Shown: positions 1 to 8,949 of the stretch, one piece after another
Layout: every line of letters starts with the position of its first letter
How positions within the stretch are numbered: position 1 is the first letter of the stretch
Assembly: GCA_028873075.1 (NCBI GenBank)
Contig: JAGWND010000003.1
Coordinates: forward strand, 1-44,049
Length of the DNA: 44,049 bases
Direction of reading: 5' to 3'
DNA from: Bacteroidota bacterium
Lineage (GTDB): Bacteria > Bacteroidota > Ignavibacteria > UBA10030 > UBA8401
Notes under the pieces: model-generated
Databases searched by the model: none
What the model was told of the DNA's origin: nothing
Seen by the model: only the letters and a program-made list of their open reading frames with translations
Translations under genes and position numbers: made by a program

Positions 1-9
1 ATTAAAGAG

Positions 10-531
10 GTTAGGTTACACAAAACAATATCAAACATAAATAGAATAGTGAACGTGCATATTGAATTTCATGTTGATACTATGAATTTTGTACGATTGA
101 AGAAATAAAAGTATTCCGTGAACTTGCCGAAACGTTAGAAAATGGTACATTGGGTAATCACGCATATGAATTTTGCGTGCGACCAAATGGAACTCGTATT
201 GTTTTTAATGGAGTAGAGTGGAACGGTTAACATAATCAGCACTAACATCAGTACCTTTTACACGGATGTCGAGTATTTCACCTTTGGGCGCATTCTTTGC
301 TAAATCAGAAAAACGAGCTTGGTATTGCGATTTATGCATTTCTGGATACTTTTCAACCTTTATTGAAATAACAAATTCAATACATACTGGACACTTAAAA
401 TGTTTTCTAAAATCATGGTCTATTAAAACAAATCGTGCAGGGTTGCTACATAAAGGACATTGTTGGTCTTGTATTGATTGCATATGAACTCCTAAGAAAA
501 ATTATTGAATGCTAATTCTGTGTAACCTAAC
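10..531. repeat. Region bracketed by a perfect 13-bp inverted repeat (gttaggttacaca 10-22 / tgtgtaacctaac 519-531)
   Basis: Read directly from the sequence; encloses a small Zn-ribbon ORF and an ATG-less ORF remnant. Confidence 0.6.
205..483 (-). CDS. Small zinc-ribbon-like hypothetical protein (CPLC...CPVC)
   Basis: 92-aa ORF with two CxxC knuckles (QQCPLCSNPA, FKCPVCIEF); no family recognised. Confidence 0.5.
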   Translation of the reverse strand: MQSIQDQQCPLCSNPARFVLIDHDFRKHFKCPVCIEFVISIKVEKYPEMHKSQYQARFSDLAKNAPKGEILDIRVKGTDVSADYVNRSTLLH

Positions 532-657
532 TAATATTATACTGCGCTCTGTTGAATAATGTGAGCTATCGAATGTTATTCAACTTCTCTGTTAATTGAA
601 AAAAATTACAATTCATTTTCACCTCGTTTCCAATGTCCTCGCTGAAACGTTAGCGCA

Positions 658-748
658 AGTCCCGAAGGGACTCCTTCGGAGCGGGCACAATGGGGAAAAA
701 ATCTAAGAGAATCGTGGGGCTATTCTCTTCCTGCCTGTCGCAGGCAGG
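658..748. repeat. Three consecutive hairpins in noncoding DNA
   Basis: AGTCCC-gaa-GGGACT (658-672) overlapping alternative CCGAAGG-gact-CCTTCGG (662-679); AAGAGAAT-N9-ATTCTCTT (705-729); CCTGCCTG-tcg-CAGGCAGG (730-748). Confidence 0.75.
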
Positions 749-965
749 GTTTACCTAAAACAATGGGTTCATCTTACCTTTTCTTTACCACAAAATCAAG
801 TCCCCTTTCTTAAAGAAAATCCCTCAAGCCTTTCCCCAAACCTTGAAACCCGTTCAATAAGTGCGCAGCCTAAATTTAATTGCACGATGCACACAACGCC
901 GGTCGGCACGCCGGAATGGCTGGAATTTAGCCTTTTTAATAAAACCCTCGTTTTTAAAATTGAAA

Positions 966-1130
966 ATCGTATTAAAAGTTTCTTTTATTGCGTTTTGAGA
1001 AACTTTTATTGTACTAAAAGTTTCTTTTTTCGCATTCCGAAAACTCTTATCGCGATTTCAATTTCTTCTATTGCGTGCAAAGAAACCCTTGCCGCGTTCC
1101 GAAATTTCTTTATTGCATAGAAAGGTTCTT
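966..1130. repeat. Degenerate ~21-bp tandem repeat, about 8 units, approximate consensus ATTGCGTTCCGAAAGTTTCTT
   Basis: Units at about 966, 987, 1008, 1030, 1049, 1070, 1091 and 1112 align by eye. Confidence 0.65.
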
Positions 1131-1184
1131 GAATTGGGGGGGTGATGTTACTGGAATGGTTTGTCTCATTGCTTACATTTGCCG

Positions 1185-2300
1185 TCACCATTCGAGCGTT
1201 TCGCCGATCATCATCAGCCAATAATTTTCGGGCGAAAGATTTTTTCTTTTCATCTCGTCGCGGAAACGTTTCGGCGGTTCGTCAATCGGCTCGTCGGTCA
1301 GCTTGAATGTTCCCCAATGCACTGCTAACATAATTTTTCCTTTCAAATCGCTGTTTGCCTTTATCGCTTCTTCAGGCGTCATGTAAATCTGGTGCATCAG
1401 CTCTGCCGGTTCGTATCCGCCGATGGGAAGAATTGTCAGGTCGAAAGGACCGAATCTGCTGCCAATTTCTTCGAAGCCGGTAAAGTAGCCGGAGTCGCCG
1501 CAGAAGTAGAGCCGCTTTTCTTTTCCCCAGAGAACGAACGATGCCCATAATGTTTCGTCGCGGTCGGTCAGCCATCGCCCGGAAGAATGCTGCGCCGGCG
1601 TGCAGATGATTTTTATTCCTTTGTAGGTCGTTCCTTCCCACCAGTCAAGCTCCTGCACATTGGAAATTCCGATGTCTTCCAGTTTGTCGCGCAGGCGCAG
1701 CGGCACAATAAAACGTGTAGCCTTGTTTTGCGCTAACTTCATCAGCGTTTCTTTGTCGAAGTGATCGTAATGGTTATGCGAGATAATGACAAGGTCAATG
1801 GGTGGAAGTTTGTCGAATGCAATGCCGGGGTCAACTGCACGCGGAGCGCCTGCCCAGCTTACCGGGCCGAGCCTGCCGCTCCACACCGGATCGGTGAGGA
1901 TATTTTTTCCTTCACATTGAATGAGCACTGTTGATTGCCCCACCCACGTAACGGTGTATGGTTTGTTTTGCGCGATGAGCGATCCATCGTTGGATACGTG
2001 CGGCGTTTCAGCGGTTGCCGTGGAAAACGGCGCCGTGAATTTTTCGATGAACCACGGAACATACCGCGTGAACGGAATTTCTTTGAATGCCGGATCGGGA
2101 TTTTTAAATCCCCCTTCGATTGTGTGGGAGGGCGTGTTATTCGTTTGCGCGGAAAGAGGGATGACGAATAGAACCAGTGATGCCGAGAGGAATTGGATGA
2201 ATGGATAAATGGATTGATGAATTGACGACCTTAAATTTTCCAGTAATCCAATAATCCAACAATGCAGCGATGCATTCGCTTTTTGTTGTCTCGGCATCAT
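1185..2300 (-). CDS. MBL-fold metallo-hydrolase (NAPE-PLD/UlaG-like), probably exported
   Basis: HNHYDHFD metal-binding motif, TWVGQSTVLIQ, CGDSGYF, AVHWGTF; start codon uncertain. Confidence 0.85.
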   Translation of the reverse strand: MMPRQQKANASLHCWIIGLLENLRSSIHQSIYPFIQFLSASLVLFVIPLSAQTNNTPSHTIEGGFKNPDPAFKEIPFTRYVPWFIEKFTAPFSTATAETPHVSNDGSLIAQNKPYTVTWVGQSTVLIQCEGKNILTDPVWSGRLGPVSWAGAPRAVDPGIAFDKLPPIDLVIISHNHYDHFDKETLMKLAQNKATRFIVPLRLRDKLEDIGISNVQELDWWEGTTYKGIKIICTPAQHSSGRWLTDRDETLWASFVLWGKEKRLYFCGDSGYFTGFEEIGSRFGPFDLTILPIGGYEPAELMHQIYMTPEEAIKANSDLKGKIMLAVHWGTFKLTDEPIDEPPKRFRDEMKRKNLSPENYWLMMIGETLEW

Positions 2301-2393
2301 CGTGGTTAAAAAATACGAAAAATAAATCGTAGAAGTTGCGCCTGCACGTTGACAAACCGCTCTAAATTTCTTACACTAACGCAAGCTCTATTT

Positions 2394-2420
2394 GTAGGGC
2401 AAAGCGCCGCTTCGCCCTAC
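2394..2420. repeat. Hairpin GTAGGGC...GCCCTAC
   Basis: 7-bp perfect outer stem plus AAGC/GCTT inner pairing, upstream of the HerA-like gene. Confidence 0.7.
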
Positions 2421-2458
2421 TGTTCCAATGAGAACTCTTCAACAGTACCGGTACATAC

Positions 2459-4066
2459 ATGACAACTTCTGAAAAACATATCGGCATCATTCAAGATGTC
2501 TCCAGTTCTTCTGCTATCGTTGCGCTTGACGACACGCTCGATTCATTCGAGCGTGCAATAAACGGCAAGACGTATCGCATTGCGCAATTGGGTTCGTTCG
2601 TGTCGCTGCCGATAGCGGACGTCACCGTTATCGGCATGGTAACAAATGCGAAAATTAACTCATCGCAGGACGACGGGAAAAAGAAGTCAATTGTTGTTCA
2701 ACTCATCGGTTCCGTTGCCGATGGAAAGTTCGAAAAAGGTCTTGCCATGTTTCCGCTCATCGGCGGCGATGTGTACATGACTGACGACGACGACCTTACA
2801 CAATTCCTTTCTGCCTTTGCCCAGTTCGGGTTTGCGGTCGGCGATCTTTCCGGGTACGCGGGAGAGAGATTGTACATTGACCCGAACAAATTTTTCGGGA
2901 AACATATTGCGCTTCTCGGTTCAACCGGATCGGGAAAGTCAACCGCAGTCGCATCCATTCTCCAAAAGGTGCAGATGTTTTCCAACACGCACGTCATTGT
3001 CCTCGATATTCACAATGAATACGCTGCTGCGTTCCGCAGTTACGGAAATCTTATCAACCTTACAGAGCTGGAGCTGCCGTACTGGTTCATGAACTTTGAA
3101 GAGATGCGTGAGATGTTCGTTGACGAGAGCGAGCCTTCGGCGCAGAGCCAGATTATGATGTTGAAAGATCTCGTGCTGAATTCGAAGAAAGCAAAAAACC
3201 CCACGATCCAGCAATTTATCACCGTTGATTCTCCCGTCTATTACGACCTGAACGAAGTCCGCGCAAAATTTCAGTTCTACGATACCGAGCGCGTAAGCGG
3301 CTATGCCGGCGGACAGGCGCGCGAAGGCCCGTTCTACGGACAGTTCACGCGCTTTCTTGTTCGCCTCGACAGCCGCATGACGGACAAGCGCTACGAATTT
3401 ATGTTCCGTCCGCGGAAGTATAAAGACTCCGGTGCGCTGAAAGAGATTCTCACGCGAATGTTCGGTTTCGAATCGAAGAAGCAGATCACGGTGGTGGACC
3501 TCAGCGGCGTCCCGTTCGACATTGTCAACACGATCGTCTCGCTGCTGGGCAGAACGGTGTTTGATTTCAATTTCTGGAATAAGAGCAAATCGGATTTTCC
3601 CGTGCTGCTTGTCTTCGAAGAATCGCACAACTATCTCCCGCAAATTCCAACGCCGACAAACCGCGCCGCGCGGCGCACCGTGGAGCGTATTGCAAAAGAA
3701 GGAAGAAAGTACGGGGTTGCCTGCATGATTGTCAGCCAGCGGCCGTCGGAGCTATCGGAGACGATTCTTTCGCAGTGCAATAATTTCATTACTCTGCGCC
3801 TGACGAACCCGAACGATCAGGCGTACGTGAAAAAGCTTGTGCCGGATTCATTCGGCGGTTTGCTCGATGTGCTGCCGTCGCTCCGCCAGGGCGAAGCGAT
3901 GATCGTCGGCGATGCCACGGCGCTGCCGATGCGTGTCATGCTCGATTTCCCGTCGCCTCCGCCGGACAGTTCGGATATTAAATTCTACGACAAGTGGGTT
4001 GCGTCTGAACAGCCGACCGTCGTTTCCGATGTTGTCGAGCGGTGGTGGAGGCAGGAAAGGACGTAG
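2459..4066 (+). CDS. HerA-type ATP-binding protein (DUF87/helicase HerA family)
   Basis: Walker A GSTGSGKST, Walker B LLVFEESHNY, SQRPSELSETILSQCNNFITLRL motif. Confidence 0.9.
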   Translation: MTTSEKHIGIIQDVSSSSAIVALDDTLDSFERAINGKTYRIAQLGSFVSLPIADVTVIGMVTNAKINSSQDDGKKKSIVVQLIGSVADGKFEKGLAMFPLIGGDVYMTDDDDLTQFLSAFAQFGFAVGDLSGYAGERLYIDPNKFFGKHIALLGSTGSGKSTAVASILQKVQMFSNTHVIVLDIHNEYAAAFRSYGNLINLTELELPYWFMNFEEMREMFVDESEPSAQSQIMMLKDLVLNSKKAKNPTIQQFITVDSPVYYDLNEVRAKFQFYDTERVSGYAGGQAREGPFYGQFTRFLVRLDSRMTDKRYEFMFRPRKYKDSGALKEILTRMFGFESKKQITVVDLSGVPFDIVNTIVSLLGRTVFDFNFWNKSKSDFPVLLVFEESHNYLPQIPTPTNRAARRTVERIAKEGRKYGVACMIVSQRPSELSETILSQCNNFITLRLTNPNDQAYVKKLVPDSFGGLLDVLPSLRQGEAMIVGDATALPMRVMLDFPSPPPDSSDIKFYDKWVASEQPTVVSDVVERWWRQERT

Positions 4067-4124
4067 AGCGAATATCTGAAAGCGTTTTTTGCTGTCTGAC
4101 ATTTCACCATAACCTAAATTTTCA

Positions 4125-4817
4125 ATGCTGTTTAATAATCAATTACCGACAGCCGATTTCCGATTACAAACGATTCATTATCTTATCGCGATAATCGCTG
4201 CGCTGTTTTTTTCTTCATGCTCAAAAAAGCATCTGGATACTTCGCCTTCTGTTCCTTCAGATTTTATATCGAAGCTCGAGACCCACCGCGCGGAAGTGGA
4301 TTCCGTTATGCATTTCGCGCCGGATTCACCGTTCAACCGGGATACAACCGTTGCTTATCATGGTCTGAATTATTTTCCTCCGAATGCGGAGCTCCGTTTC
4401 GGATGCGTTTTACACCGCTATCCGATTCCAACACCGACTGCGGTAGTGGGAACGAAAGGTGAGATACGAAGCGAAATGAAGTACGGCTATTTTGCATTTA
4501 CGTACAGGGAGAAAAATTACCGCCTCACTGTTTACAAAATGTCTGACCAAGAATTGCGCAAGCATGGCAGCGGGCTGGAGGATTATTTGATGGTTTGGTT
4601 CACCGACAGCACAACGGGAAGAGAAACATATCCTGTCGGGCGGTATGTGGATGTCGAGCGCGAATCTCCCGATCCGAATTTTCTTTACACGCTCGATTTC
4701 AATTACGCATACAACCCGTACTGCGCGTACAGCGCCAACTATTCATGTGCTGTCCCGACGAAAGAGAATGCGCTGCCTTTCCCGGTTTACGCCGGCGAGA
4801 AAAAATACCATAATTGA
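4125..4817 (+). CDS. DUF1684-like lipoprotein
   Basis: FFSSCSKK lipobox; RETYPVGRYVDVE and LDFNYAYNPYCAYSANYSCAVPTKENALPFPVYAGEK typical of DUF1684. Confidence 0.8.
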   Translation: MLFNNQLPTADFRLQTIHYLIAIIAALFFSSCSKKHLDTSPSVPSDFISKLETHRAEVDSVMHFAPDSPFNRDTTVAYHGLNYFPPNAELRFGCVLHRYPIPTPTAVVGTKGEIRSEMKYGYFAFTYREKNYRLTVYKMSDQELRKHGSGLEDYLMVWFTDSTTGRETYPVGRYVDVERESPDPNFLYTLDFNYAYNPYCAYSANYSCAVPTKENALPFPVYAGEKKYHN

Positions 4818-6604
4818 AAATGCTTCAAAGAATTTCTTCTGCAACGAAAATCAGAGGACATCATTTTCTCCGCTGCATTTTTCTTTCTTTCATTGTACTC
4901 TCTCTTGCCGCTGCTCAGTCTTCCCTTTTTCCCAAGCGGGAAGTCCGCGCAGTGTGGCTGACGACTGCGGGGGGTGCAGATTGGCCTGCGTCATTCAATG
5001 CCGAGGAGCAGAAACGCTCTTTGATCCAAATTTTCAATACGCTTCAGAAAGAAAATTTCAATACCGTTTTTTTTCAGGTGCGCCCGCGCGGGAATGCGTT
5101 TTACCGTTCAAGCTACGAGCCGTGGGCGGCAGAACTGACCGGGACGCTCGGGAAAGATCCGGGATGGGACCCGCTTGCGTTTGCAATTGACGAAGCGCAC
5201 AGGCGCGGAATGGAACTGCATGCGTGGTTCAATGTGGCGAAAGTGTACGGCGAAGGAATGCCGCCGGTGAGTTCTCCGCGTCACATTGTGCGCGCTCATC
5301 CGGAATGGGTGCAGCAATACAACGGCGAGTGGTGGGTCGATATGGGGATTCCGAATGTGAGAACGTACACAGAGAACATAGTAATGGAGTTGGTCCGGAA
5401 GTACAATCTCGACGGAATTCATTTCGATTACATTCGGTACCCGGGGGAGAAATTCAACGACTGGAGTTCGTTCCGCGCATTCGGAGGCGGGATGAACCGC
5501 GACGATTGGCGGCGGAATAATATTACGACGTTTGTCCGCGACATGTACCGCGAGATTACCGCAGAAAAGCCGATGATGAAAGTCGGCTCGGCGCCGCTCG
5601 GAGTTTACACGCAAATTCCCGGCGCGTCGTCGGGGTTCGCCGGTTATTCTGTTTTGTACCAGGATTCGCGGTTATGGCTGCGCGAAGGAATTCACGATTA
5701 CCTTGCACCGCAAATTTATTGGAGTTTCGGCGAACAATCTTCTCCTAACGATCCTGATTTCCGCGCACTGTGCATTGATTGGGCGCGGAATAATTTCGGC
5801 AGGCACATTTATATCGGTATCGGCGCGTACCGCGAAAACGTGCGCAGCGAGATACTGGAGCAGATATTCATGGCACGAAGCACGGAAGCGAATGGCGAAG
5901 CGTTTTTCCGTTATGAAAATATCGCCGACATGCCGTCTCTTGTTGCGGCATACAAATATCCCGCCCTTATTCCGCCGATGCCGTGGAAAGATTGCATCCC
6001 TCCGCTGCCGCCTGAAAATATCCGTGTGAGCGAGCCGCAGCCCGATCTCTCTCTGATTCAGTGGACAGCGCCGCCTGCTGCTGCGGATGGCGATACAGCA
6101 TGGCGATACGTCATCTACCGTTCTACTTCCGAAAATATAGATACCGACAATCCGCGCGCGATTGCCGCTGTCGTTCCGGCAACGGAAACGAGGTACATTG
6201 ACCGAACGTCGAACACGTTCGGAATGAAATTGTATTATACAGTAACCGCGCTTGATCGCGGCAATAATGAAAGTGTTGCACCGACATTAGCCGGTACTGC
6301 ATTTTCCGTTTCCGAGAAAGCCTCGAATAAGGCGGAGCCGGCATCATTGTGGCTCGCTCAAAATTACCCGAATCCTTTTTTCACACGCACGTACATTTCC
6401 TACAAACTGAATAGGCGGATGCCTGTTGAGCTGGTAGTCAGCGATACGGCAGGAAGAACGGCAATGACGCTCGTGCGCGAAACGCAAAATCCGGGAACGT
6501 ATATCGTTTCGGTTGACGCCGCGGATTTGTCCGAAGGGAAATATATTTATCGTCTGAAGGCGGGATCGTTTATCAAGACGAAGTATATGGTGAGAGGAGA
6601 ATGA
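4814..6604 (+). CDS. Family 10-like glycosyl hydrolase (GHL10/YngK-like) with C-terminal T9SS type A sorting domain
   Basis: REVRAVWLTT, GIHFDYIRYPG, APQIYW motifs; Fn3-like region; C-terminal QNYPNPF...GKYIYRLKAG. ATG at 4820 may be the true start. Confidence 0.88.
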   Translation: MKMLQRISSATKIRGHHFLRCIFLSFIVLSLAAAQSSLFPKREVRAVWLTTAGGADWPASFNAEEQKRSLIQIFNTLQKENFNTVFFQVRPRGNAFYRSSYEPWAAELTGTLGKDPGWDPLAFAIDEAHRRGMELHAWFNVAKVYGEGMPPVSSPRHIVRAHPEWVQQYNGEWWVDMGIPNVRTYTENIVMELVRKYNLDGIHFDYIRYPGEKFNDWSSFRAFGGGMNRDDWRRNNITTFVRDMYREITAEKPMMKVGSAPLGVYTQIPGASSGFAGYSVLYQDSRLWLREGIHDYLAPQIYWSFGEQSSPNDPDFRALCIDWARNNFGRHIYIGIGAYRENVRSEILEQIFMARSTEANGEAFFRYENIADMPSLVAAYKYPALIPPMPWKDCIPPLPPENIRVSEPQPDLSLIQWTAPPAAADGDTAWRYVIYRSTSENIDTDNPRAIAAVVPATETRYIDRTSNTFGMKLYYTVTALDRGNNESVAPTLAGTAFSVSEKASNKAEPASLWLAQNYPNPFFTRTYISYKLNRRMPVELVVSDTAGRTAMTLVRETQNPGTYIVSVDAADLSEGKYIYRLKAGSFIKTKYMVRGE

Positions 6605-6610
6605 GAAACC

Positions 6611-6657
6611 GGGATATTGGATTACCCGACCGCTCGTTTGCATAAATCCAATAACCC
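6611..6657. repeat. Imperfect inverted repeat (GGATATTGGATTA / TAAATCCAATAACC)
   Basis: About 12 of 13 positions pair; immediately downstream of the GHL10 stop. Confidence 0.65.
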
Positions 6658-6740
6658 AAGCATCTCGACTTTTACCTCTCGGTCAAATTGCCAAAAACAC
6701 TGCTGATCTTTTTCTCCATCGTCAAGTGAGTTAAGCCGGC

Positions 6741-7685
6741 TCACCAATTTCCCATCGGACCGCCGTAGGCTCCCTGATCGTTTCTGCTGCCGTCAAGGTT
6801 GTTGAAAGCGGGAGAAGGATTTCCTGCGCGGCGGCAGGGCGAGGATGAGAGAAGGTGAAAATCAGACGTTGAAGCGAAGAGCGGATCGTTTGTATCCGAT
6901 CCGAAGAAGTTGTATTTCACAAGATACCGGCTCGAGTCGCTGGCGAGTATTTGCAAGTTGGGGTCCAGCGTGCGGCTCGCATTTTCGTAGAAAATATTAT
7001 TTTCTATCGTGTCGTCTTGCGCGCTTGAGACGGCAAGCCCGCCCCCCGCGTTCCAGCTTGTGTTGCCGAAAAAAGTATTATTCACAATTGTTGCTGTCGA
7101 ACTGTCTGCTACCACAGCGCCGCCGTAGACGGAAGCCTTATTCACAGAAAAAACCGAATTGGTGATTGTTCCTTTTGAAGCAGACAGGGAAATGCCGCCT
7201 CCGCTTGGAGCGTTGTTTTGGGCCAACAAACAATTATGAACCGTGATTGATGAATTGACGACGTCAATGGAGCCGTTTCTTGTTCGGTCGTTTACCGCGT
7301 TGATTTTTTCGAACACGGCAAACTGAAATGCGGAGATTCCCGTAGAGTTCAGAATTTTTATTCCGTCCCACTGTGTGTGCAGCGCTGTGAAAAGAATCGT
7401 CTTATCAGCTGTGCCTTGTGCAAGCAAAGCCCCGCGGACAATAATTACTGTGCTGTCGTCGCAGAACACCTGCACCCCCGGTTCAATTGTGACCGATTGT
7501 GAAGAATCAATGACAATTGTTCCTGAAAGATAAAACGGGGAATTAGCGAATTTCAATGTGCCGCTGATGTGCCCCGAAAGAGGAGTGTGCGCGGGCGTCG
7601 GCAGAGCCTGATCCGGGCCGAGTTGCTCGCGGCAGCCGGACGAGACCATGAGCAGTACAAGGATATATGGAACAGTCCGATTCAT
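6741..7685 (-). CDS. Right-handed parallel beta-helix (pectate-lyase-like) lipoprotein
   Basis: Lipobox VSSGC; repeated ITNSVFSVNKA / IVNNTFFGNTS / IENNIFYENAS rungs. Confidence 0.8.
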   Translation of the reverse strand: MNRTVPYILVLLMVSSGCREQLGPDQALPTPAHTPLSGHISGTLKFANSPFYLSGTIVIDSSQSVTIEPGVQVFCDDSTVIIVRGALLAQGTADKTILFTALHTQWDGIKILNSTGISAFQFAVFEKINAVNDRTRNGSIDVVNSSITVHNCLLAQNNAPSGGGISLSASKGTITNSVFSVNKASVYGGAVVADSSTATIVNNTFFGNTSWNAGGGLAVSSAQDDTIENNIFYENASRTLDPNLQILASDSSRYLVKYNFFGSDTNDPLFASTSDFHLLSSSPCRRAGNPSPAFNNLDGSRNDQGAYGGPMGNW

Positions 7686-7731
7686 TCCATTTTCCGCCTT
7701 CCGTCATTCCGACAATCCGTTCTTCCAAGCA

Positions 7732-8949
7732 TCAATATTCTTTCCTGTTCGCGTACACGTTCATTAACAACCCTGCCAGGATCATAAATGAACAGAGCGA
7801 AGAGCCGCCGTACGAAAGAAAAGGGAGCGGAATACCGATGACCGGCATCAGTCCAACCGACATGCCGATATTCACAAACATGTGGAAAGCAAACAACGCT
7901 GTAATGCCGAGCGCCGTAATGCTGCCGAATTTATTTTTGGCAACATGTGCGAGCTTGACGCCGTGCAGGAATAAAATTGCGAAGAGCGTGAGGATCACAA
8001 TAGCACCGATAAATCCGAATTCCTCTCCCGGAACACAGAAAATGAAATCAGTCCACTGTTTTGGTATGAAATTCAACTGTGTTTGCGTTCCGTGCAAATA
8101 TCCTTTTCCGAACAGGCCGCCTGAACCGATCGCCACTTTCGCTTGAATGACATTATAGCCGGCGCCGAGCGGGTCGTTGTTGGGATTCAGAAATGTAGAA
8201 ATTCTTTTTTGTTGATACAGGGCAAGTTTTTCGTACACAACTTGCACAAAAATGCCGACGACAGCATTTACACCGAACATCAACGAAGAAGAAAACATAT
8301 CTTCGCGCAGAAGGTACAGCGCGACCCCGACGAGAGCGAGTACAACGACAAATGTCGTTGTGCCGATCAATGCCGCGACAGCGATAATCGGCGGCGTGAG
8401 AAGCGCAACGATGAGAAACTGCGATGCACCTGCCCAGTACAAAACAGGCAGAAGCATTGCAATAAATGTAAGGGAAGTGCCGAGATCCGGTTGGAGCATA
8501 ATCAGCGCCACAGGAAGAAGCACAAAACCGCACGCTTTAAGAATGTCCGTCGTTTTGCCGATGCTGACGTCGCTTCGGCTGAGGTAGGAAGCGAGTGCGA
8601 GCAGTGTCGTTACCTTGACGAACTCGGAAGGCTGAATGCCGAACCCGCCGATGCCGAACCAGCTTGTCGAGCCGTATACTTTTTTGCCGATAGCGAGCAC
8701 AATGATGAGCAGCGCCAGTGAAAGAGCATACACGATATACGCCGAGCGCTGAATGAGGCGCAGCGGTGTCGCAAGCGCTACTATCATCAGCACCAAACCG
8801 ATTGCCGTCCACACCAACTGGTGATCAAAACTGCGTCCTGCCTGCATGTCGAATGTCGCGCTGTAAATAGAGAGCAGCCCGATAACAATCAACGCTAACG
8901 TTGTCCACAGTGTTGTATGATCAAAATGTTCTTTGAAAAAAGAATTCAA
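7732..8949 (-). CDS. rodA: Rod-shape determining SEDS protein RodA
   Basis: SEDS multi-TM protein (GIGGFGIQPSEFVKV, PLPFLSYGGSS); likely TTG start overlapping the mrdA stop. Confidence 0.93.
   Translation of the reverse strand: MNSFFKEHFDHTTLWTTLALIVIGLLSIYSATFDMQAGRSFDHQLVWTAIGLVLMIVALATPLRLIQRSAYIVYALSLALLIIVLAIGKKVYGSTSWFGIGGFGIQPSEFVKVTTLLALASYLSRSDVSIGKTTDILKACGFVLLPVALIMLQPDLGTSLTFIAMLLPVLYWAGASQFLIVALLTPPIIAVAALIGTTTFVVVLALVGVALYLLREDMFSSSLMFGVNAVVGIFVQVVYEKLALYQQKRISTFLNPNNDPLGAGYNVIQAKVAIGSGGLFGKGYLHGTQTQLNFIPKQWTDFIFCVPGEEFGFIGAIVILTLFAILFLHGVKLAHVAKNKFGSITALGITALFAFHMFVNIGMSVGLMPVIGIPLPFLSYGGSSLCSFMILAGLLMNVYANRKEY

Noticed and set aside
887-1120. 77-aa ORF over the 21-bp tandem array considered as a coiled-coil gene
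   Set aside because: Heptad-like pattern is a direct consequence of the 21-bp DNA period; no start context or homology.
966-1130. 21-bp array considered as a CRISPR
   Set aside because: Units are contiguous and degenerate with no unique spacers, and there are no cas genes in the window.
2939-3643. 234-aa antisense ORF inside the HerA-like gene
   Set aside because: Shadow ORF on the opposite strand of a well-supported CDS; no recognisable family features.
8143-8721. 192-aa + strand ORF opposite rodA
   Set aside because: Antisense shadow; charged low-complexity composition typical of reverse-strand translation.
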